Positions 1 to 7,377 of a stretch of DNA of 64,000 bases are shown here, piece after piece. Below the pieces are notes generated by a model, which was given only the letters and a program-made list of their open reading frames with translations, made no database searches and was not told where the DNA came from. How positions within the stretch are numbered: position 1 is the stretch's first letter; each line of letters opens with the position of its first letter. A program made the translations under genes and the position numbers. The stretch is from Alistipes timonensis JC136 (GTDB taxonomy: Bacteria > Bacteroidota > Bacteroidia > Bacteroidales > Rikenellaceae): NCBI RefSeq assembly GCF_900107675.1, contig NZ_FNRI01000001.1, positions 496,001-560,000 on the forward strand, written 5' to 3'.

Positions 1-593
1 TTGAGGTTCAGCGTGAGATCGACGGTCAGCACCGCGGCTCCGGCCACGAAGACGCCGAGCAGGAGTTTCGAAAAGCGGCGGATGACGAGTGCATAAAGGA
101 TATTGGCGATGTACTCGTAGAGCAGCGACCACGCGGGACCGTTCAGCGGACTGGTTTCGCCCCACCCGCGGATGTCCCACGCCGGAGGCGCGGGGAGGAT
201 TGTGCAGGCCAGCAGGCAGACGAGCAGCACTTTCCACCAGGCCACGTCGGCGATCATCGGGAAAGCCGCGGCCTGGAAGTAGAAGAACAGCGCCCCGATG
301 ACCGATCCCATGACCACCATCGGATGCAGGCGTATGAGCCGCCGCTTAAAGAAATCCCTGAGCGACATGCGGTTCCAACGGTCATCATAGGCATAGCCGA
401 TCACGAAGCCCGAGAGCACGAAAAAGAAATCGACAGCCAGGTAGCCGTGGTTGAGAATCTGGAAAGCCTGACCTTGGGAGTAGGTCTCGAACAGGTGGAA
501 ACCCACCACGATCAACGCCGCAACGCCGCGCAGTCCGTCGAGGATTTCGTAGCGGGGTTTGGAGGCCAGATAGCCGGCGGATACAGCGGACAT
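1..593 (-). CDS. Acyltransferase-3 family membrane protein, partial (C-terminus off the left edge)
   Basis: The reading frame starts at the ATG at 593 and runs off the left edge, so only about 197 N-terminal residues are visible. The translation contains the acyltransferase-3 (OafA/YrhL) opening: ILDGLRGVAALIVVGFH, with the conserved Arg and His, then LAVDFFFVLSGFVIGYAY and FFKRRLIRLHPMVVMG. Members of this family are polytopic inner-membrane enzymes that O-acylate envelope glycans; the substrate here is unknown. It closely resembles the protein encoded at 1060-2193, so the two are paralogues separated only by a cyclophilin gene. Its ATG follows the cyclophilin stop codon by 4 nt, which suggests one transcript. 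Confidence 0.85.
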   Translation of the reverse strand, partial: MSAVSAGYLASKPRYEILDGLRGVAALIVVGFHLFETYSQGQAFQILNHGYLAVDFFFVLSGFVIGYAYDDRWNRMSLRDFFKRRLIRLHPMVVMGSVIGALFFYFQAAAFPMIADVAWWKVLLVCLLACTILPAPPAWDIRGWGETSPLNGPAWSLLYEYIANILYALVIRRFSKLLLGVFVAGAAVLTVDLTLNL

Positions 594-597
594 GGGC

Positions 598-1038
598 TTA
601 TTCCTCGACGATGCGGATGGAAAGTATTTTGTCCCCGGGACGGATGTCGTCGATCACGTCCAATCCTTCGACCACCTGACCGAAGCACGTGTGGCGGCCG
701 TCGAGGTGCTGGGTGTTCTCGCGGTTGTGGCAGATGAAGAACTGCGAACCGCCCGTGTCGCGTCCGGCGTGGGCCATCGAGAGCACCCCGCGGTCGTGAC
801 GCTGGCGCGGGGCCGACGTCTCGCATTTGATGGTGTAACCCGGACCTCCCGTGCCGTCGCCCTTGGGACAGCCGCCCTGGATGACAAAGTCGGGGATCAC
901 GCGGTGAAAAGTCAGCCCGTCATAGAAATTGTGTCCGGCCAGCTCAACGAAGTTGGCCACGGTTCCGGGGGTCTCGGCAGCGTAAAGCTCGGCCTTCATC
1001 ACCCCTTTTTCGGTCGTAATGATCGCGTAAGTTTTCAT
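598..1038 (-). CDS. Peptidyl-prolyl cis-trans isomerase, cyclophilin type
   Basis: This 146-residue protein is a complete small bacterial cyclophilin (PpiB class). Visible motifs are FHRVIPDFVIQGG with the active-site Arg, the GGSQFFI segment and the C-terminal CFGQVVEGLDVIDDI. It catalyses proline cis-trans isomerisation during protein folding. No signal peptide is visible, so a cytoplasmic location is inferred. The gene lies between two paralogous acyltransferase genes on the same strand, with gaps of 4 nt downstream and 21 nt upstream, so the three are probably cotranscribed. The family call is firm; which of several cyclophilin paralogues this is cannot be decided. Confidence 0.93.
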   Translation of the reverse strand: MKTYAIITTEKGVMKAELYAAETPGTVANFVELAGHNFYDGLTFHRVIPDFVIQGGCPKGDGTGGPGYTIKCETSAPRQRHDRGVLSMAHAGRDTGGSQFFICHNRENTQHLDGRHTCFGQVVEGLDVIDDIRPGDKILSIRIVEE

Positions 1039-1059
1039 ATCGTTCGGATTAAAATGGTT

Positions 1060-2193
1060 TTACTTGTTTTTTGCCCGCAGCAGGTGCCTCGACAGGAAGC
1101 GGCGGACAGGTTCGTCGTACAGTTTCAGGCATCCCCAGGCCAGCAGGACCGAGCCTGCGACCAGCGCCGCAGCGCCGGGCAGGGACTCGGAGAAAGTGAG
1201 GTTCTCGTTTTTAACCCACGCATAATAGAGGTATATGAAGGGATAGTGGACCATATAGAGCGGATAGGAGATGTCGCCCAGGAATTTGCAGACCCGCGCG
1301 GTTATCCGGTCGGTGGTCTTGCCCGAAGCCGCCAGCCAGACGACCGCCGGGAAGAGCACGATGGCGCAGAAAGCGTCGTAAATTCCGTTCATCCACAAGT
1401 GCTCGCTGCCTCCGAGGCGCGGCACGGAGGAGATGGCGACGATGGCAACGCTGCCGATCCAGAAAGCGCCCCGCACCTTTAACGGCCTGAATATCCGCGC
1501 CAGCAGCAGACCTGCCGGGAATGCGAACAAAAGGCGCAGGGAGCCGCCGAGGATATTCTCGTCGGTCAGCGCGAACCCGACACACAGGTCGCCGAGCGGT
1601 CCCCAGACAGCGAAGCTTGCCAGTCCGCACGCGGCCAGCAGGACCAGAGCGGCGAGCGCACGGGTCGGAAGCAGCCGGATGAAGAAGGCATAGAGGACGT
1701 TGCCGATGTATTCGAAGAACAGCGACCAGCTGGGGCCGTTCAGCGGGAACATCTCCCCTACGCCCCGGATTTCGGCCCCGGGGGTTGCGGGGATCAGCAG
1801 GGCGTTCATCAGCGTGGCGAGAAGCAGCGCCCCGACCGAGACCCTAGAAACGTCCCAGACGGAGCAGCCCTGGAAATAGAACATCACGGCGCCGATCAGG
1901 GCCCCGATGACGACCATCGGGTGCAGACGTATGACGCGCCGTTTGAGGAACTCCCAGACGGTCATCTTCGTCCAGCGGTCGTCATAGGCATAGCCGATGA
2001 CGAACCCCGAGAGAATGAAGAAGAAATCGACGGCCAGATAGCCGTGGTTGATCCGCTGGTCCAAGTGACTGGTCGCATAGGCCTCGAACAGGTGAAAGCA
2101 CACCACCGTCAACGCCGCAACGCCGCGAAGTCCGTCGAGAATGTGGTAATGCGGCTTGGTGTCCGCAAATGCAGCCGCCGAAATGTTTGACAT
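1060..2193 (-). CDS. Acyltransferase-3 (OafA/YrhL-like) membrane protein
   Basis: The protein has 377 residues, a normal length for the family. The start is the ATG at 2193, giving YHILDGLRGVAALTVVCFH near the N-terminus with the conserved DGLRG and His. This is followed by LAVDFFFILSGFVIGYAY and about ten hydrophobic segments, the last near residue 340, before a basic tail (RFLSRHLLRAKNK). The family transfers acyl groups from a cytoplasmic donor to extracytoplasmic sugars; the substrate is not predictable. The partial gene at 1-593 is a close paralogue. The upstream neighbour purT is 52 nt away. Confidence 0.9.
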   Translation of the reverse strand: MSNISAAAFADTKPHYHILDGLRGVAALTVVCFHLFEAYATSHLDQRINHGYLAVDFFFILSGFVIGYAYDDRWTKMTVWEFLKRRVIRLHPMVVIGALIGAVMFYFQGCSVWDVSRVSVGALLLATLMNALLIPATPGAEIRGVGEMFPLNGPSWSLFFEYIGNVLYAFFIRLLPTRALAALVLLAACGLASFAVWGPLGDLCVGFALTDENILGGSLRLLFAFPAGLLLARIFRPLKVRGAFWIGSVAIVAISSVPRLGGSEHLWMNGIYDAFCAIVLFPAVVWLAASGKTTDRITARVCKFLGDISYPLYMVHYPFIYLYYAWVKNENLTFSESLPGAAALVAGSVLLAWGCLKLYDEPVRRFLSRHLLRAKNK

Positions 2194-2245
2194 ACTATCT
2201 GTTTGGGGTTAGTCCTTGCCCGCGCGCCGAAGCGCCCTTTTACCT

Positions 2246-3415
2246 CTACTCCGTCACCTTCACTTTTGCGGCGGCGGCCTTCACACGGTCGCGCAGGGCG
2301 TCGAGATCGCTGCCCAGCGGTTCGTAGCCCACGACGACGCCCATGCGGCGGTTCACGCGCGCCACGGGTTTCCCGAAGATGCGGATGTCGGTACGGGGAT
2401 CTTCAGCCACAGCCTCCCCCACGCCTTCGTAATGCGGCGTCTGCGTCGCCACGGGCGAGAGGATCACGGCGCTGGCACCCAGACGCTCGAACGTGACGGC
2501 CGGGATCGGAATCCCCAGCACGGCCCGCAGGTGCAGCTCGAACTCATTGAGGTTCTGCGTCCCAGCCAGCGTCACCATGCCCGTATCGTGCGGACGGGGC
2601 GACAACTCGGAGAAATAGACCCCGTTGTCGTGGCTCAGGAAGAACTCCACGCCCCACAGCCCGGCACCGGTAAGCGCCTCGGTGACAGCCGCCGCCATAC
2701 GCTGCGCCTCGGCGAGATGCTCGGGAGCGACATGGGGCGACTGGAAGCTCTCGCGGTAGTCACCGCCCTTCTGCACATGGCCGATCGGCGGGCAAAAGAG
2801 TGTGGGACCGTTCTTTTGAGTGACGGTCAGCAGCGTGATCTCGCTGTCGAAGCGGATGAACTCCTCGACGATCAGTTCGCGGATGTCGCCGCGCGAACCC
2901 TCGCAGCCGTACTGCCATGCGTGTTCCAGCTCCTCGGGAGCCTTTACCAACGACTGCCCTTTGCCCGAGGAGGACATCAGCGGCTTCACCACGCAGGGAA
3001 AGCCGATCTTCGCGGCGGCCTGCTGCAATTCCTCGAGCGACGTGGCGTAGAAATAGCGGGCTGTTTTCAGCCCCAGTTCCTTTGCCGCCAGATCGCGGAT
3101 GGCCTTGCGGTTCATCGTAAAATTCACGGCCCGGGCACTCGGCGCCACCTGCACCCCGGCCCGTTCGAAATCGTAGAGACGTTCGGTCCGGATGGCCTCG
3201 ATCTCGGGAACGATGATGTCAGGACGGTGTTTGGCAACCGCTGCCGCCAGCGCGTCGCCGTCGAGCATGTCGAAAACCTCAAAGGCATCGGCCACCTGCA
3301 TCGCGGGTGCACCCGCATACTTGTCGCATGCCACGACGGTCTGGCCCAACCGCTGGGCCGCAATCACGAACTCCTTGCCCAGTTCGCCCGAACCCAGGAG
3401 CAATATCTTTTTCAT
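2246..3415 (-). CDS. purT: Formate-dependent phosphoribosylglycinamide formyltransferase 2
   Basis: The 389-residue product has the full PurT architecture. An N-terminal nucleotide-binding-like fold begins KKILLLGSGELGKEFVIAAQRLG, followed by an ATP-grasp domain with FPCVVKPLMSSSGKGQS as the ATP-binding loop and FFLSHDNGVYFSELSPRPHDTG carrying the metal-binding Glu and the conserved Arg-Pro-His. PurT uses ATP and formate to formylate GAR in the third step of purine synthesis, in the cytoplasm, independently of folate. A Bacteroidetes -7 box (TATCTTTG on the minus strand, near 3495) precedes the start, although no clear -33 element is seen. Confidence 0.96.
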   Translation of the reverse strand: MKKILLLGSGELGKEFVIAAQRLGQTVVACDKYAGAPAMQVADAFEVFDMLDGDALAAAVAKHRPDIIVPEIEAIRTERLYDFERAGVQVAPSARAVNFTMNRKAIRDLAAKELGLKTARYFYATSLEELQQAAAKIGFPCVVKPLMSSSGKGQSLVKAPEELEHAWQYGCEGSRGDIRELIVEEFIRFDSEITLLTVTQKNGPTLFCPPIGHVQKGGDYRESFQSPHVAPEHLAEAQRMAAAVTEALTGAGLWGVEFFLSHDNGVYFSELSPRPHDTGMVTLAGTQNLNEFELHLRAVLGIPIPAVTFERLGASAVILSPVATQTPHYEGVGEAVAEDPRTDIRIFGKPVARVNRRMGVVVGYEPLGSDLDALRDRVKAAAAKVKVTE

Positions 3416-3561
3416 ATAAGGTATGTATTAAAAAAACGACAGAATCCATTTTCCGCCTGCCGGAATATGAATTCCGCCGACGTTTTGCAACGCAAAGATA
3501 ACCTTTTCAGCCGAATTTCCTGCTTTACATCGCAAATTCCCGTAAAACTTACGTCTGAAAT

Positions 3562-3591
3562 TTGCATCGGCATCTTTTTTTCGTACCTTTG
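3562..3591 (+). promoter_or_regulatory. Bacteroidetes-type promoter for the LruC lipoprotein gene
   Basis: TTG at 3562-3564 and TACCTTTG at 3584-3591 are separated by 19 nt, matching the Bacteroidetes -33/-7 consensus. They lie about 75 nt before the ATG at 3667. Confidence 0.7.
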
Positions 3592-3666
3592 CAGTGCATT
3601 AACATTTCAGCTCTTTTTCTAATCAAATCGGCCTGAAATAAGAAGTCACACTCACTCCATACAATA

Positions 3667-5655
3667 ATGAAAAAACTTATTTTCCTGCTGGCTCCGGTGC
3701 TGATGACAGCCTGCGTCAAAAGCGCGTCGGACTACGACACGCCTGAAAATCCGGAAAAGCCGTGGAACGAATTCGATTTCACGACCAGTGCCGTGACCTC
3801 CCTTTCACTTGATTACGCCGCGGATGCAGCGGTCTATTTCGAGATCTACGACACGGCGCCCGTCCGTGAGAACGAGTCGGGAACCGCCTACGAAAAGGTC
3901 GAAGGGATAGAGCCCCTCTATGCCGGCATTACCGACGAACAGGGCCGTTTCTCGGCACAAATCGAGCTTCCGACCTACCTCGACAAAGCCTATGTCTACA
4001 CCCCGAACGTCCATGCACAAACGCTGCTCACCGCCGAAAAGAAAGCCGGAGTGCTGACCGCTTCGGCGGCCGAAGAAGCAGAAGCTACGACCTTGTCGGC
4101 GACACGCGCCGGGGGGGGGTACGAATCGGATGCCGTAACCAAGGACGGCTGGAAAACATGGCTCGGCACCTATGACAACACCTATGGCCGGATCGACTAC
4201 GCCTACAAAGGCGATGAACTCCGTGAGAAGAACTGGAAACAGCTTTTCAACGCCGCCAACAAGGTCTTCGACACGTCAAAAGCCTGCCCCAAGGAGTATC
4301 GCTCGTCGAGCGACCTCTATCTGGAGAAGGATGCCGAGGTAGCCATCACGTTCCTGATGAGCAACACCTGCTGGAACTGCTCGATGGGATACTATTATTA
4401 CGATGCTTCGAAACACCCCGCTTCGCTGGCCGACGTGCATCCTGTCATGATCTTCCCCAACACGCAGGACGGCAAATGGAGCAACGATCCCAAAAAGGCC
4501 AACAAATACAAAGGCGTAAACCGCGGAACCGCCGTGCAGCTGATATTCTACCCCAATATCGCTGAGGGCAGTATGGAAGGAGCCACTACAATCTTCCCCA
4601 AAGGCTACCGCATCGGTTTCGTGCTGGCGACAAACGCCTGGGGCAACCGGCTGCCCGGATTCACCGGAACTAAGAAATACCGCGCCGCCACATCCGACGG
4701 ACTGAGCGTCAATGACAAGGGCGTCGCCTACAAGCAGCCCCGCACGGCCGTCTACCGCTATACGAACAACGCACTCAACCTCAATTCGGTCATCTGCTCG
4801 TTCGAAGATTATACGACGGACCAGAATTTCAGCGACGTGATCTTCACGATGAAATCGAATCCCGTAGACGCCGTGGTAGACATCCCGTCGGTCGAAGAGA
4901 AACCCGGCGCCGAGGAGAGCAAAAAGGAGGTTCGCCTGCTCAAAGGCATCTACGCCTTCGAGGACCTTTGGCCCAGCCAGGGTGACTATGACATGAATGA
5001 CGTGATGGTCAAACTCGACTACGAAAAAACCTTCGGCGACAAGGGCATTTACGAAGAGTCATACCTTTTTAAAACCTTCAACAACATCGCCGGACTCGAA
5101 AACGGACTGGCTTTCACGCTCGGGGGAGACGCCGCATCGGCCGAGCTGGAGTTCTCGATACTCCGCCCCGCTTCCGAAAAGAATTCCGCACCGGAGTACG
5201 AGGTTTATACGCCGGAGCGCGACGGCAATGTGATCCTGCTGACGGACAATGTGAAAGGCGACATGGGAGCCACGTATAAGGTGACGGCAAAATACGCTTC
5301 ACCGATCTCCGACGCGAGGGCCGCCGTGGTAAAACCCTTCATCTACCGCACGACCGACAAGGACCTCGCTCCCGGCAAACGCAAGGAGGTGCACCTCCCC
5401 TTCGAAGCCCCGACCGGCAAAGTGGACATGAGTTTCTTCGGCACGAGCGACGACAAGTCCGATCCGAATGCCGAACGCTATTACGTACGCGCCAACAGCT
5501 ACCCGTTCGCCTTCTATCTCGCGGGCGCCACGGAAATCGACCTTGCAAAACTACTCGATCCGAAGAACGAAAAAACGCCTGTCGACCAGCTCTACCCCGC
5601 CTATTCGGGATGGGTCTCGTCAAACGGCGGCAGCAATACCAACTGGTACAAATAA
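3667..5655 (+). CDS. LruC-domain surface lipoprotein with an in-frame G9 tract
   Basis: The product has 662 residues and a lipoprotein signal peptide (KKLIFLLAPVLMTAC, acylated Cys at residue 16). The middle of the protein carries the LruC hallmark LWPSQGDYDMNDVMVKLDY (around residue 435), an Asp-rich calcium-binding-like motif, followed by a beta-rich DUF4842-type C-terminal region. Such proteins are exported and probably surface-exposed in Bacteroidetes; the molecular function is unknown. A run of nine G residues at 4111-4119 encodes the Gly-rich linker RAGGGYES. The frame is intact at this length, but a slip of one base would truncate the protein about one quarter of the way in. It is monocistronic, with its own promoter and a terminator. 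Confidence 0.85.
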   Translation: MKKLIFLLAPVLMTACVKSASDYDTPENPEKPWNEFDFTTSAVTSLSLDYAADAAVYFEIYDTAPVRENESGTAYEKVEGIEPLYAGITDEQGRFSAQIELPTYLDKAYVYTPNVHAQTLLTAEKKAGVLTASAAEEAEATTLSATRAGGGYESDAVTKDGWKTWLGTYDNTYGRIDYAYKGDELREKNWKQLFNAANKVFDTSKACPKEYRSSSDLYLEKDAEVAITFLMSNTCWNCSMGYYYYDASKHPASLADVHPVMIFPNTQDGKWSNDPKKANKYKGVNRGTAVQLIFYPNIAEGSMEGATTIFPKGYRIGFVLATNAWGNRLPGFTGTKKYRAATSDGLSVNDKGVAYKQPRTAVYRYTNNALNLNSVICSFEDYTTDQNFSDVIFTMKSNPVDAVVDIPSVEEKPGAEESKKEVRLLKGIYAFEDLWPSQGDYDMNDVMVKLDYEKTFGDKGIYEESYLFKTFNNIAGLENGLAFTLGGDAASAELEFSILRPASEKNSAPEYEVYTPERDGNVILLTDNVKGDMGATYKVTAKYASPISDARAAVVKPFIYRTTDKDLAPGKRKEVHLPFEAPTGKVDMSFFGTSDDKSDPNAERYYVRANSYPFAFYLAGATEIDLAKLLDPKNEKTPVDQLYPAYSGWVSSNGGSNTNWYK

Positions 5656-5674
5656 CAGCCGCAAAGACGGTCCA

Positions 5675-5708
5675 AAGAAACAGGTTCCTTTCCGGGAGCC
5701 TGTTTCTT
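5675..5708. terminator. Bidirectional rho-independent terminator
   Basis: AAGAAACAGG (5675-5684) pairs with CCTGTTTCTT (5699-5708) and is followed by ATTTTTTC on the plus strand. It separates the convergent LruC lipoprotein and acyltransferase genes. Confidence 0.75.
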
Positions 5709-6717
5709 ATTTTTTCAGGAGGGTTTTCTGCGCGACGGTCTGAGGTATCAGCCGCACGATCAGGGGCGTCAGCAGCAGACATACTCCGAGCGTCACCGCC
5801 AGCAGGACGATCGACTGCGCCCATTCGTTGTGCAGGAAACGCGAAACAAGGGGCCGGAAAAAGAAGAGCAGAGGTCCGTGGATGCCCAACGTAATGACCG
5901 AGAAACGACCCAGATAAGTGACGACAGGCGCTTTCTTCACCTTCTTGCACAACAGCATGATGGCAAAAATACCTGCGAAAGCCGCCAGGTAGACCTGGAT
6001 GAAATTTCCCGGATAGTTATTGGTCCGCATACCCAGCGGTGTGGCCGTGAAATACATCGTGACCAGAGCCACCAGGATGAATAGCGGGATCAGTTTGTCG
6101 AAACGGTGGTGCGGAAAGAGGAAAAAATTATAACGCCGAATCCAGAATCCCGCAAAATAAAACGGCAGGGCCGTCATGGCAACATCAATGTAGAACGGCA
6201 GTTCGATCCGCTGCTTGCCCAGCCAGAAGCCCGTGGCGCCGATCAGCAGCGTCACAGCGAACATCGTGGGAATGTGTTTCCGGCGCAGGTAGTGGACGAC
6301 ATAAAACAGCATGTTGCAGTTGAAAAGGGCGACCAGAAACCAGATCGGCGGGTTGAAACGGATCAACTCGTGGTTCCGGAAGACCAGCAGCAGCTCGTTC
6401 CAGCGCACCGGAAGGCGGAATGTTCCCGGCACCGCTTTCGAGATGCCGTACATCAGCAGGAACGCCCCGAGGTAAAAGATCAGAAAGGGCACGAGCAGTT
6501 TATCAACCTTGCGGGCGAGGAATCCGCCGAACCCCTCGTAGGACTTAAAGAAAAGGCCCGAAACGAAGAAATAGAGCGGCATGGTGAAACTCGACAGGAC
6601 GGGCCCGGTGGCGAGACCGTCAAATGCGCCCCCGACATGCATCATTACGACAAGCATGATACAGAGACCTTTGGTAAGGTCAATGAACTCGATCCGCCGA
6701 TTTTCCTGTTGTTCCAT
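5707..6717 (-). CDS. Acyltransferase-3 family membrane protein
   Basis: The 336-residue protein begins with a short polar head and then RIEFIDLTKGLCIMLVVMMH, the family opening with the conserved Asp, Lys-Gly and His. It continues with about ten hydrophobic segments, including LYFFVSGLFFKSYEGF and a long C-terminal pair. It is more divergent from the two acyltransferases at the left of the window and belongs to the short membrane-acyltransferase group often annotated as involved in exopolysaccharide or cell-surface modification. The -7 promoter box ends only 4 nt before the ATG, so the message may be leaderless or nearly so. Confidence 0.85.
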   Translation of the reverse strand: MEQQENRRIEFIDLTKGLCIMLVVMMHVGGAFDGLATGPVLSSFTMPLYFFVSGLFFKSYEGFGGFLARKVDKLLVPFLIFYLGAFLLMYGISKAVPGTFRLPVRWNELLLVFRNHELIRFNPPIWFLVALFNCNMLFYVVHYLRRKHIPTMFAVTLLIGATGFWLGKQRIELPFYIDVAMTALPFYFAGFWIRRYNFFLFPHHRFDKLIPLFILVALVTMYFTATPLGMRTNNYPGNFIQVYLAAFAGIFAIMLLCKKVKKAPVVTYLGRFSVITLGIHGPLLFFFRPLVSRFLHNEWAQSIVLLAVTLGVCLLLTPLIVRLIPQTVAQKTLLKK

Positions 6718-6721
6718 CGCA

Positions 6722-6729
6722 CAAAGATA
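6722..6729 (-). promoter_or_regulatory. -7 box of a possibly leaderless promoter
   Basis: TATCTTTG on the minus strand ends 4 nt upstream of the acyltransferase ATG at 6717. With the usual 5-8 nt from the -7 box to the start of transcription, the mRNA would begin at or next to the start codon. The -33 element is weak. Confidence 0.5.
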
Positions 6730-6817
6730 ACGATTGCATGCAACAAAAAGAAGCCGCAGACGGAAATTGACTGATCATATATGTAAAAACGAGTGGACGG
6801 AATCGTCCATCGAGCTA

Positions 6818-6851
6818 CAAAAAAGACGAGCAATATTGCTCGTCTTTTTTG
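6818..6851 (-). terminator. Terminator of the tmRNA gene
   Basis: A near-perfect hairpin, with arms of AAAAAAGACGAGCAAT and ATTGCTCGTCTTTTTT, directly follows the tmRNA 3' end and gives a U-run on the minus strand. It is symmetrical and could also work on the plus strand. Confidence 0.85.
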
Positions 6852-7252
6852 TGGAGGTGGCGGGAGTCGAACCCGCGTCCAAACAGGGAACCCGAAAGCT
6901 TTCTACACGTTTATCCGCAATTTAATCCTTCTCCCCGTGCCTGGCAGGCGGCAACCGAACGCGGGGCCCAGTTCCTAAAATTTCGCACGACGACCGGAAC
7001 GCTCCGTCGCACTATCTCTAAATGAATGATACCCCGTATGAAGAGCCGTTAAAGAGCGGAACGTCCCTTCGGGATACTCGTCGCCAAAGCGCCTGGGCTC
7101 CGGCGATTAAGCCAATTTTCCTTGAAAATTAGGCAGCGAGTGCAAGGCGATTATTGCCATTTGTAGTTTGAGCATCGGGATTAACGAGCCGCCGCACAGC
7201 GCTCGACGTGCTTACAATCAAACTCTGCCTGCTGTCAAAACCGGGCACCCCC
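6852..7252 (-). ncRNA. ssrA: tmRNA (transfer-messenger RNA)
   Basis: The 3' end read on the minus strand is the T-arm GGGTTCGACTCCC followed by CACCTCC and the discriminator A. It pairs over 7 bp with the 5' end GGGGGTG at 7252-7246, which forms the tRNA-like acceptor. CCA is not fully encoded. A tag reading frame ending NGNNRLALAA-stop lies at 7129-7161. tmRNA, with SmpB, rescues stalled ribosomes and tags the nascent peptide for proteolysis. The LALAA end matches the degradation-tag consensus, while the residues before it differ from the GETNYALAA type of Bacteroides. The resume codon is probably the ACA or the GCT shortly before the Asn. Confidence 0.92.
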
Positions 7253-7287
7253 AGTCTTTCCGGCACAAAGCCTGTCTAAGTCGGAAG

Positions 7288-7295
7288 CAAAGATA
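7288..7295 (-). promoter_or_regulatory. -7 box of the ssrA promoter
   Basis: TATCTTTG on the minus strand lies 35 nt before the mature tmRNA 5' end, so the primary transcript would have a short leader. No convincing TTG is seen at -33. Confidence 0.5.
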
Positions 7296-7377
7296 GCTAT
7301 TTTTTTCGGAATCCCAGCCGTTCCCTGCGGAAAATCGATTGCCTGCCCTGCAACAGCCGACGAAGCTTCTGCCGTAT

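Noticed and set aside
592..1482. Long plus-strand open frame of 296 codons
   Set aside because: It is antisense to the cyclophilin and the acyltransferase, whose conserved motifs are read on the minus strand.
2216..3622. Plus-strand open frame of 468 codons opposite purT
   Set aside because: It is the shadow of purT in GC-rich codons; no domain is visible.
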